A DNA stretch of 64,000 nt from Lutibacter oricola (GTDB taxonomy: Bacteria > Bacteroidota > Bacteroidia > Flavobacteriales > Flavobacteriaceae): contig NZ_FNNJ01000001.1 in NCBI RefSeq assembly GCF_900106565.1, positions 310,001 to 374,000 on the forward strand, given 5' to 3'. The stretch's first letter is position 1; the number at the start of each line of letters is the position of its first letter. The notes under the pieces are model-generated. The model was given only the letters and a program-made list of their open reading frames with translations. It was not told the DNA's origin and made no database searches. Positions 8,829-16,830 of this stretch are shown piece after piece. The position numbers and the translations under genes were made by a program.

Positions 8829-11800
8829 TTAATTTGAAAATTCATCAATTAATTCAAACAACAATTTCCTGTCAATTGGTTTAGTTAAATAAGAATTAAA
8901 TCCTTTACCAATAGCAGTTTCTTTATCAGATTCCATAGCAAAGGCAGAAAGCGCAATTATTGGAAGTGTTGGATTTGTTTTTTTAATAGCTTTCATGGCT
9001 TCATAACCATTAAGTATTGGCATTTTAATATCCATTAATACTAAATCTATGCTATTATCATTTTGGGCAATTTTTACTGCTTCTTCACCATTCGAAGCTT
9101 CAACAATTTTAATATTTGTTGAAGAGAATAATTCATGAAGATACATCATATTAAACTCTTCATCTTCAGCAATAAGTAGGGTTAAGTTTTTATCTTTCAC
9201 GTTTGTTGTTTTATTTACAGGTTTATGGGCAATAGTTTTAGTTTTTTTAATAGTGTTGTCGTAAGGTAAAATAAACTTTATAACAGTTCCGTTTTTATCG
9301 GAATTTAACCAGATTTCTCCACCAAATAATTCAATATATTTTTTTGAAATAGCAAGGCCTAATCCAGTGCCTTTATGTTGTGAATTTAAAGAAATATTTG
9401 CTTGTGTAAAACGGTCAAAAATAGTTGGTTGTAATTCCTTTTTTATACCAACACCAGTGTCTTTTACATAACACTCTAAATAATTATCAATTTTCGAATA
9501 ACCAAATTCAACACTTCCACTTTTAGTAAATTTAAATGAATTTGAAATTAAGTTATTAAATACTTGATTTAATTTTGTTTTATCGATGCTAATAATTGAT
9601 TTGTCATCGGCTAATCCTTTTTCTAAAATTAGCTGTAGATTTTTAGTTTTAGCTTTATTTTTATGAAAAGAATATAAATCGTCTAGTAAATTATTTAGTA
9701 TTATTTTTTCGTTGTGAATTTGAACAACTCCAGCTTCAATTTTTGAAATATCTAAAACGTCGTTTACTATAGAAAGTAATTGTTGACTACTTTTAACTAC
9801 TATTTCTGCATAATTTTGCTTTTCTTTTCCAGAAGTTTCTTTATTTGAAAGTAATTCAGAAAAACCAATAATACCATTCATTGGAGTTCTAATTTCATGG
9901 CTCATATTTGCTAAAAATGCAGATTTTAACCTATCAGATTCTTGCGCTTTAGCTAGTGCTTTTTCTAGTTTGTTTTGCGTGTCTTTTATTTGAATGGCAC
10001 TACTAATTTGGTTAGCAACAAATTCTAATAGTTGTACATCGTTATCAGAATAGGCTTCTTCACTTATGTAACTTTGTACCGCAATAGCCCCAAATACATT
10101 GTTTTTTATTTTTAAAGGTACACCAATCCAAACTTTTGAAACCGGACCAACCATTCCAACTTCTTTTTGATCTATTAATTTTTGATGTTGACTTAAATTA
10201 ACTTTTAAAGGTTTTTTATTTTTAATAACATAACCTGTAAGTGTATTTTCTGCCGGGAAATTTTCAACTTTAAAATTATGTTCATCGGCAATATAAGGTG
10301 TGTTAATTGTATCAGTATCTTTATTATAAAGGGCAATGTAAAAGTTATTAGTATCTATAACTTTATTTAATTCAGTTTTTATAAATTCTCCAAATTCTGT
10401 AAAATCACTTATGGATAAAGCGCTATTTGAAATGTTGTAAATTACATTTTCAAGTTTTTCTTTTTTTACTCTTTCAGTTATATCTCTAATTACAGCATGT
10501 ACATTTGCATTGTTTAAATCTTCAATTTTTGTTAATGTAACTTCTGCTGGAAATTCTAAGCCATCTTTTCGTTTGTGAATCCAATTAAATCGATGACTTC
10601 CATCTTTTATAGCAATATCAATTAATTCGTTTGCAAAATCAAAAGATTTTTTACCGCAAGGTTGCTTTAATGGAGATATTTTTGATGGATGCTGCTTTAA
10701 TAGACCGTTTTTGTTTTTATATCCAAAAAGATCTAAAGTAGACTCATTACAATCAACAAAAATTCCATCTTTAAGTATTAAAACGGCGTCTTTTGATTTC
10801 TCAAAAAGATCTTTATATTTTTGTTCAGATTTTTGAAGTGCTAGTTCTGCTTTGTTTTTATCTGTAATATCATCTATTAAAGATGCTACTCCTATTACGT
10901 TGTCATTTGAGTCTTTTAACGCAACATTATACCAATCGCAGGTTATTAAAGAACCATTTTTTGTAATATTTTGGTTTGTATTTCTATAGCTTCCTTTTCC
11001 TTTTAATAATAATTTCCATTTGCTAAAGATAATATCTCTAAGGTTTTCAGGAATTATTAACTCATTAGCATGTTTACCAACTGCTTCTTTTTTCGAAAAT
11101 CCAAATATTCTTTCAGAAGAATTATTCCAATCCAAGACGTTGAAATCTAAATCCCACATTATAGATGCTAATGGTGTGTTGTTAAATTGCTCAATTAGCC
11201 TTTGGTTGCTTTCGAAAAATAAGTCTTCAGTTTTTTTACTTTCTGTTATATCTTCTACAATACCTTGTAGGTGTGTTATTTTATTGGTTTTATCTCTAAT
11301 TACATCAACCTTTGTTCTAACCCATTTTGTTTTTCCTTTTTTTGAAATTATTCTAAAAGGTTTAGGTTTTAAAAAGTTTAATTTTGGACTTTTGGCAATA
11401 TCAAAAATTTGATCTCTAAAAGTTGTTAAATCATCTTTATGAATAATATCTTGAAGTAGAATAGAACCCGATAAAAATTTAGAATGCGAAAAACCAAATA
11501 AATCTTTTACATTTTCTGAAATAAATTCTACAGGAAAGTTATATTCATTTTTACATAAAATAGCAACAGATGAACTTTTATTAATTATGTTATAGGCCTT
11601 TCTAATTTCGTTTTCTTTTTCCTTTTTTTGCGTTATTTCTTGGAAAAATATAAGCAATCCATCTCCTGAAGGAATTATTCGGTTTTCAAACCATTTTTTC
11701 CAAGGTGCAAAATAGTTTTCAAAACTTGTAGGTTTACGTGTAATTAAAGCTTTTTGATACTTATCATAAAACAAATCTCCTTTTTCTTCAGGAAATTCTT

Positions 11801-12851
11801 CCCAAATATTTTTACCTATTAAATCTTCTGGTTTTCTACCTAAAAGTTTAGCTGCAGAATTGTTAATATAAGTGTAGTCCGAATTATAATCTAAAATAAC
11901 AAACCCATCATTAATACTAGAAAGTGTGTCTGATAAAAGGTTTTTTGTTGAGTTTAATTTTTTTTCTGATAGAATACGTTCTGTAACATCTTGACAAATA
12001 CCTAATATTTTAACAATAAGTCCATTTTTAACAATTACACTTCTTTTTTCATTAATGTATTTTATTTTACCTGATGAAGTTATAATTCTATATTGTAATT
12101 GTTGGGTTCTGTTTTGTAATAAGTTGGAGATAGAAAAATCATCTACTAGGTCTCTATCATTTATGTGAACAAAGGATAAATAAAAGTCTAGAGATATTAA
12201 ATCTTCATTAGGGTCAATTTCTATTAGATTGTATGCCTCGTCAGACCAATACAGTTTCTTGTTTAGAAAATCGTATTCCCAACTTCCAATTTTAGAAACT
12301 TGCTGGGCTTCTTTATATCTTTTTTGACTTTCGGCAAGAATTTTTTCTGCTTTTAAACGTTCCGTAATATTTTCAATAGAAACAATAACATTGCTTAAGT
12401 TGTTTTTTTCTCTATCTACAGCGTTAAATTTAATTAAAACATCAAACTCTTCACCTTCAAGTGTTTTGTTTACAGTGCTAATTTCCACTTTAGACTTCCC
12501 TTTAAGAAGTTCTACTAACAAAGTTGAAAAACCTTCGCTTGAATTTTTTGTGAATACTTTATTTAAATTTTGAAGTAGTTCATTTTTAGTTTTTGCCTTG
12601 TAAATTTTTAAAGTAGTTTCATTAACATCTTTAACGGTAACTAAAGATGCAAGTTTTGGAATAACTTCAGGGTTCGAATCTAGATAGTTTGTAATAGTAG
12701 TATTTTGTTCTTTAACCTTTTTATCTAGATAGTTTTTTGCTTCGGAAAAATCTTCTAACCATAGAGAAATTGGAGCGTGATTAAATAGGTTAAAATACTT
12801 TTCAGCTTCTAACTTTGAATCTAACCCAGAGTTTGGTTTGTTAATTTTCAT
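8829..12851 (-). CDS. Hybrid histidine kinase with six PAS domains, GAF and receiver
   Basis: The 1340-residue protein has no membrane segment. Approximate order: six PAS/PAC units, ending near residues 165 (NITERL), 290 (DVTERI), 410, 545 (DITESK), 670 (DITDKN) and 790 (DITERV). A GAF domain follows (about 800-955), then the dimerisation helix with phospho-accepting His in SHEIRTPMNG (near 983). Next is the ATPase domain (NLISNSFKF, DTGVGI, GTGLGLAISKK), and finally a receiver with acceptor Asp in LVLMDIKMP (near 1271). It probably integrates several cytoplasmic signals and passes phosphate internally to its receiver. No separate response regulator or output domain is nearby. Confidence 0.93.
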   Translation of the reverse strand: MKINKPNSGLDSKLEAEKYFNLFNHAPISLWLEDFSEAKNYLDKKVKEQNTTITNYLDSNPEVIPKLASLVTVKDVNETTLKIYKAKTKNELLQNLNKVFTKNSSEGFSTLLVELLKGKSKVEISTVNKTLEGEEFDVLIKFNAVDREKNNLSNVIVSIENITERLKAEKILAESQKRYKEAQQVSKIGSWEYDFLNKKLYWSDEAYNLIEIDPNEDLISLDFYLSFVHINDRDLVDDFSISNLLQNRTQQLQYRIITSSGKIKYINEKRSVIVKNGLIVKILGICQDVTERILSEKKLNSTKNLLSDTLSSINDGFVILDYNSDYTYINNSAAKLLGRKPEDLIGKNIWEEFPEEKGDLFYDKYQKALITRKPTSFENYFAPWKKWFENRIIPSGDGLLIFFQEITQKKEKENEIRKAYNIINKSSSVAILCKNEYNFPVEFISENVKDLFGFSHSKFLSGSILLQDIIHKDDLTTFRDQIFDIAKSPKLNFLKPKPFRIISKKGKTKWVRTKVDVIRDKTNKITHLQGIVEDITESKKTEDLFFESNQRLIEQFNNTPLASIMWDLDFNVLDWNNSSERIFGFSKKEAVGKHANELIIPENLRDIIFSKWKLLLKGKGSYRNTNQNITKNGSLITCDWYNVALKDSNDNVIGVASLIDDITDKNKAELALQKSEQKYKDLFEKSKDAVLILKDGIFVDCNESTLDLFGYKNKNGLLKQHPSKISPLKQPCGKKSFDFANELIDIAIKDGSHRFNWIHKRKDGLEFPAEVTLTKIEDLNNANVHAVIRDITERVKKEKLENVIYNISNSALSISDFTEFGEFIKTELNKVIDTNNFYIALYNKDTDTINTPYIADEHNFKVENFPAENTLTGYVIKNKKPLKVNLSQHQKLIDQKEVGMVGPVSKVWIGVPLKIKNNVFGAIAVQSYISEEAYSDNDVQLLEFVANQISSAIQIKDTQNKLEKALAKAQESDRLKSAFLANMSHEIRTPMNGIIGFSELLSNKETSGKEKQNYAEIVVKSSQQLLSIVNDVLDISKIEAGVVQIHNEKIILNNLLDDLYSFHKNKAKTKNLQLILEKGLADDKSIISIDKTKLNQVFNNLISNSFKFTKSGSVEFGYSKIDNYLECYVKDTGVGIKKELQPTIFDRFTQANISLNSQHKGTGLGLAISKKYIELFGGEIWLNSDKNGTVIKFILPYDNTIKKTKTIAHKPVNKTTNVKDKNLTLLIAEDEEFNMMYLHELFSSTNIKIVEASNGEEAVKIAQNDNSIDLVLMDIKMPILNGYEAMKAIKKTNPTLPIIALSAFAMESDKETAIGKGFNSYLTKPIDRKLLFELIDEFSN

Positions 12852-12936
12852 TTAGCAGTTTATTTTTTTAGCACAAGTAAAGATTAAATATACAAAATTT
12901 AGATGTGATTCAAAGCGATACTAAATCAAAAAATAA

Positions 12937-13722
12937 TTAAAGGGGTAATTTAACGGTAACAGAAGTTCCTTTGTTTGGTGTGCTGCTTATTTTTATTGTT
13001 CCTTTATGAAATTCAATAATTTTTTTAGCAATAGTTAATCCTAAACCAATACATTTTTTACGTTTGGCAGTGTAGGTGTTCTCTACAAAAAAAGCATTAA
13101 ATACTAACGGAACGTTTTCAGGAGTAATTCCAACACCTTGATCTGTAATTTCAGTAATTATATGTGTAGAGTTTGTTGTAGTTATTACAGAAGTCATTTT
13201 ATTTTCAGAAGAAAATTGTAGTGCATTGTTTAATAGTTGGTTAAATGCAAATGTTAAATCTGCTTGGTCAAATTTTAAGGTTAAATTTTCTTCAGTTTGA
13301 TAAAATAAATTTTGGTTTTCTTCATTAAATTTAATGCTGTATTTATTTAGAATTTCATTTAAAAATTCTGAATAATTGTTTTCTTCTAAATTTAAAGAGT
13401 AGGTATCGTTATTTACACTATTAAATTTTACAAAAGAATTTAGTAAATCTATAGCGTATTTAGACGAGCTATTAATTACATCAATATGTTTGGCAAGCTT
13501 TTCTGAATCGTAATTTTCAACATTTTCTAAAATCATTTCAGAAAACGAAAAAGAAATTCCAATAGGGTTTTTTAAGTTGTGTGTTAACTTATTTAATAAT
13601 TGCGTATGACTTTTCTGGGTTTCGTTTAATTTATTGGTTAAATTTTTAACCTTTAAGCTAAGTTCAACAAGCCTTTCTTCAAGTTCTAATGTGTAATTTT
13701 CTATTTCTTCTACTTTTTTCAA
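12937..13722 (-). CDS. Small cytoplasmic sensor histidine kinase
   Basis: The 261-residue protein begins with a coiled coil (residues 5-45) and leads straight into the phospho-acceptor region, His48 in KLTHNLKNPIG. The ATPase domain has the N box (FNQLLNNALQFS), G1 (DQGVGI) and G2 (GLGLTIAKKIIEFH). There is no sensor domain and no membrane helix, so the coiled coil must receive the signal from a partner. It lies 85 bases upstream of the six-PAS hybrid kinase on the same strand; cooperation between the two is plausible but unproven. No response regulator is adjacent. Confidence 0.88.
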   Translation of the reverse strand: MKKVEEIENYTLELEERLVELSLKVKNLTNKLNETQKSHTQLLNKLTHNLKNPIGISFSFSEMILENVENYDSEKLAKHIDVINSSSKYAIDLLNSFVKFNSVNNDTYSLNLEENNYSEFLNEILNKYSIKFNEENQNLFYQTEENLTLKFDQADLTFAFNQLLNNALQFSSENKMTSVITTTNSTHIITEITDQGVGITPENVPLVFNAFFVENTYTAKRKKCIGLGLTIAKKIIEFHKGTIKISSTPNKGTSVTVKLPL

Positions 13723-13817
13723 AATGCAAACATTTTAATGTAAAAATAAATTTATTAAACTAATTATCAAACAAACTGCTATATTTTGTTGCAATAAAAA
13801 TTAAAAGTGCTTAATAA

Positions 13818-13838
13818 TACAGAATCTGTAATACAGAT
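13818..13838. promoter_or_regulatory. TACAGA palindrome with an extra half-site upstream of panB
   Basis: TACAGA-A-TCTGTA is a perfect 6-1-6 palindrome at 13818-13830, followed directly by a third TACAGA copy at 13832-13837. It lies in the divergent spacer between the small histidine kinase and panB. It looks like a binding site for a dimeric regulator, but no regulator is identified. Confidence 0.4.
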
Positions 13839-13913
13839 GTTATTAAAAATAATGCTAACTTTCTCTAAAAGCCGTTTTTTCATTACTTTTACGGCTCAAG
13901 AAAAAAATATAAA

Positions 13914-14732
13914 ATGTCAACTGCAAAAAAGAGTTACAAAAAAATTACCACAAAATCATTAACTGAAATGAAAAACAATGGCGAGAAAATTGCCATGTTA
14001 ACTGCTTATGATTATACCATGGCAAAAATTGTGGATAATGCTGGAATAGATATTATTTTAGTTGGAGATTCAGCATCTAATGTTATGGCTGGGTACGAAA
14101 CAACTTTACCAATTACTTTAGATCATATGATTTATCACGCTAGTTCGGTAGTTAGAGCTACGGAACGTTCGCTTGTTGTTGTAGATTTACCGTTTGGTAG
14201 TTACCAAGGAGATTCTAAAGGAGCTTTAGATTCTGCCGTAAGAATAATGAAAGAATCTGGTGGTCATTCTGTAAAACTTGAAGGAGGAAGCGAAATTGCA
14301 GAATCTATTTCAAGAATACTAACTGCTGGAATACCTGTAATGGGGCATTTAGGGTTAACGCCACAATCTATTTATAAATTTGGAACATTTACGGTAAGAG
14401 CTAAAGAGGAAGAAGAAGCAAAAAAGCTATTATCAGATGCTAAATTATTAGAAGAACTAGGTTGTTTTGCATTGGTGTTAGAAAAAATTCCGGCTAAATT
14501 AGCGAAACAAGTTGCTGAAAGTATTAGTATTCCAGTAATTGGAATTGGAGCAGGTAACGATGTTGATGGTCAGGTTTTAGTAACGCACGATATGTTAGGT
14601 ATGACTCACGAGTTTAACCCTCGTTTTTTACGTAGATATTTAGATTTATTTACGGATATGACAGGAGCATTTGAGAGTTATATATCTGATGTGAAATCTC
14701 GCGATTTTCCAAATGAAAATGAGCAGTATTAA
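13914..14732 (+). CDS. panB: 3-methyl-2-oxobutanoate hydroxymethyltransferase
   Basis: The 272-residue cytoplasmic enzyme transfers a hydroxymethyl group from methylene-tetrahydrofolate to 2-oxoisovalerate. The product is ketopantoate, the first committed step of pantothenate and coenzyme A synthesis. Typical signatures are seen: [43 protein letters not shown] and [16 protein letters not shown]. Length is normal. The next pathway enzyme, ketopantoate reductase, is encoded about 39 kb away in this window (52998-53921), so the pathway is not an operon here. A VOC gene follows after 18 bases. Confidence 0.96.
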   Translation: MSTAKKSYKKITTKSLTEMKNNGEKIAMLTAYDYTMAKIVDNAGIDIILVGDSASNVMAGYETTLPITLDHMIYHASSVVRATERSLVVVDLPFGSYQGDSKGALDSAVRIMKESGGHSVKLEGGSEIAESISRILTAGIPVMGHLGLTPQSIYKFGTFTVRAKEEEEAKKLLSDAKLLEELGCFALVLEKIPAKLAKQVAESISIPVIGIGAGNDVDGQVLVTHDMLGMTHEFNPRFLRRYLDLFTDMTGAFESYISDVKSRDFPNENEQY

Positions 14733-14750
14733 ATCGTAAAAATTAAATTT

Positions 14751-15143
14751 ATGAAACAAAAAATTGGCAATATAGCATTAGTTGTAAATGACTATGATGA
14801 AGCTATCGATTTTTATGTGAATAAATTAAAATTTGATTTAATTGAAGATACAAAATTAACTAGTAAAAAAAGATGGGTTTTAATTGCGCCTAAAGGAAGT
14901 AATGAAACCAGAATTTTACTAGCTAAAGCAGATTCTGAAGAACAAATAAATAGTATAGGAAACCAATCTGGAGGACGTGTATTTATGTTTTTATTTACCG
15001 ATAATTTTGAAAGAGAATTCGAAAATTTGAAACTAAATAATGTAACTATTGTACGTAAGCCAGTTAAGGAGCCTTATGGAAAAGTTTTAGTCTTTTCTGA
15101 TTTGTATGGTAATCTTTGGGATTTAATTCAACCAAAAGAATAA
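14751..15143 (+). CDS. VOC (glyoxalase/bleomycin-resistance) family protein
   Basis: This 130-residue protein is a single VOC unit made of two beta-alpha-beta-beta-beta modules. The first is near residues 4-55 (IGNIALVVNDYDEAIDFYV), and the second ends in GKVLVFSDLYGNLWDLIQP, with the usual C-terminal metal-ligand region. VOC proteins bind divalent metal and catalyse isomerisations, dioxygenations or drug binding; the reaction here cannot be read. It sits between panB and a dehydrogenase that itself carries a fused VOC domain, with 10 bases before the latter. Confidence 0.85.
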   Translation: MKQKIGNIALVVNDYDEAIDFYVNKLKFDLIEDTKLTSKKRWVLIAPKGSNETRILLAKADSEEQINSIGNQSGGRVFMFLFTDNFEREFENLKLNNVTIVRKPVKEPYGKVLVFSDLYGNLWDLIQPKE

Positions 15144-15153
15144 ACTTTTTACA

Positions 15154-16506
15154 ATGTTAAAAGTACTTCATATAGATACAAATCACCAAGTTTTAAAAGA
15201 TGGTTTAGAAAAGTTGGGCTGTATTTGCAGTGAAGATTATACGTCTTCAAAAACTGAAATTGAACAAAAAATTTCAAAATATAACGGTATTGTTATTCGG
15301 AGCAGATTTAAAATTGATAAGCAGTTTATTAATGCTGCTAAAAATTTAAAGTTTATTGCTAGAGTTGGTGCCGGGTTAGAAAGTATAGATGTAGAATATG
15401 CTGCTGAAAAAGGTATTCACTTAATTTCTGCTCCCGAAGGAAATAGAAATGCCGTAAGCGAGCAAGCTTTAGGTATGATACTTTCTTTATTTAACAATAT
15501 TAAAAAAGCAGATTTAGAAATAAGAAGCGGTAAATGGCTTCGCGAAGCTAATAGAGGAGTTGAGTTAGAAGGCAAAACTGTTGGACTTATTGGTTATGGT
15601 AATATGGGAAAAGCTTTTGCTAAAAAACTAAGAGGTTTTGATGTTGAAGTAATTTGTTACGATATTAAAGATGGTGTTGGAGATGAAAATTGTACGCAAG
15701 TATCCTTAGAAGAGTTGCAAGAAAAAACAGATGTTTTAAGTTTACACACGCCATTTAATAAGCTTTCTCACGAAATGGTAAATGAAGACTTTATTAATAA
15801 GTTTTCGAAACCATTTTACCTTATTAATACAGCACGTGGTTCTGCAGTTGTAACAAATCATTTGGTTAATGCACTAATAAGTAAAAAGGTATTAGGTGCT
15901 TGTTTAGATGTGTTAGAATACGAAAAAGGTTCTTTCGAAAATTTGTTTGAAAACGAAACTTTACCAAAGGCTTTCGATTATTTAATTAAGGCAGATAATG
16001 TATTGTTGTCTCCGCACGTTGCAGGTTGGACTGTAGAATCTAAAGTTAGATTGGCACAAACAATTGTAGATAAGGTAGAAACAATTTTTTATTCTGAAGG
16101 AAAAGAGCTTCAGCAAAAAGAATTAAAAAAAGTTACAGGTATTGGAGGTCTATTTTTTAAAACCAAAGACCCAAAGGCTATAAAAGAATGGTATAAAAAC
16201 CATTTAGGATTTAATGTAGACGATTGGGGTTGTACTTTTTGGTGGAAAGATAAAAAAGGTAACGAAGCAAGTACGCAATGGAGCCCTTTTAAAAGCGATA
16301 CCGATTATTTTAACCCTTCAAAAAAAGATTATATGTTTAATTATCGTGTAGATAATTTAGAGGCATTGTTAGAAAAATTAAATAATGAAGGTGTTACAAT
16401 TGTTGGTGAAATACAAAAATACGAATACGGAAAATTTGGTTGGATATTAGATCTTGAAGGAAACAAAATTGAACTTTGGGAACCAATAGATGCAGCTTTT
16501 AAATAA
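15154..16506 (+). CDS. D-2-hydroxyacid dehydrogenase fused to a C-terminal VOC domain
   Basis: Residues 1 to about 320 form a SerA-like NAD-dependent D-2-hydroxyacid dehydrogenase. They include the nucleotide loop GLIGYGNMGKAF near 145, the catalytic Arg in NTARGSAV near 227, and His in LSPHVAGW near 287. After EGKELQQKELKK a complete VOC domain follows (about 326-446: VTGIGGLFFKTKDPKAIKEW to DLEGNKIELWEP). There is no stop or start signal at the junction and the frame is continuous. The dehydrogenase part lacks the ACT-type regulatory domain of classical SerA. Substrate is unknown; 3-phosphoglycerate or another 2-hydroxyacid is possible. Confidence 0.87.
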   Translation: MLKVLHIDTNHQVLKDGLEKLGCICSEDYTSSKTEIEQKISKYNGIVIRSRFKIDKQFINAAKNLKFIARVGAGLESIDVEYAAEKGIHLISAPEGNRNAVSEQALGMILSLFNNIKKADLEIRSGKWLREANRGVELEGKTVGLIGYGNMGKAFAKKLRGFDVEVICYDIKDGVGDENCTQVSLEELQEKTDVLSLHTPFNKLSHEMVNEDFINKFSKPFYLINTARGSAVVTNHLVNALISKKVLGACLDVLEYEKGSFENLFENETLPKAFDYLIKADNVLLSPHVAGWTVESKVRLAQTIVDKVETIFYSEGKELQQKELKKVTGIGGLFFKTKDPKAIKEWYKNHLGFNVDDWGCTFWWKDKKGNEASTQWSPFKSDTDYFNPSKKDYMFNYRVDNLEALLEKLNNEGVTIVGEIQKYEYGKFGWILDLEGNKIELWEPIDAAFK

Positions 16507-16530
16507 AAAACGAATAAAAACTATATAAAA

Positions 16531-16800
16531 ATGAACGTTATAGACGAAAAAGGGAACCAAGTTCCACAGCAAGAAAGTAAAAGAGTAATAGCAGGTGTTT
16601 TAGCTATTTTATTAGGCTCTTTAGGAATTCATAAATTTATTTTAGGGTATACTACAACAGGTATTATTCATATTGTAGCTTCATTTGTTACTTGTGGAGC
16701 GTTTGGAATAGTTGGATTAATTGAAGGTATTATTTACCTAACAAAAACAGATGAAGAATTTGTTTATATGTACCAAGACAACGAAAAAAAGTGGTTTTAA
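16531..16800 (+). CDS. TM2 domain membrane protein
   Basis: The 89-residue protein has two membrane helices (about residues 20-40 and 46-68) joined by a short turn. These carry the TM2 signature: AGVLAILLGSLGIHKFILGY, then CGAFGIVGLIEGIIYLTKTD. TM2 proteins are widespread small inner-membrane proteins of unknown role. It follows the dehydrogenase-VOC gene by 24 bases and may be co-transcribed. It converges on the acyltransferase gene. Confidence 0.88.
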   Translation: MNVIDEKGNQVPQQESKRVIAGVLAILLGSLGIHKFILGYTTTGIIHIVASFVTCGAFGIVGLIEGIIYLTKTDEEFVYMYQDNEKKWF

Positions 16801-16830
16801 ATAACTAAAAATATATGTTGAAGGTGGTAT

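Noticed and set aside
11020-11412. Open frame of 130 codons opposite the six-PAS kinase
   Set aside because: It is the complement of PAS-encoding sequence and has no recognisable protein features.
12665-12680. GGTTCGAATC, which looks like a tRNA T-arm
   Set aside because: It lies inside the hybrid kinase coding sequence and no matching acceptor, D or anticodon arms surround it.
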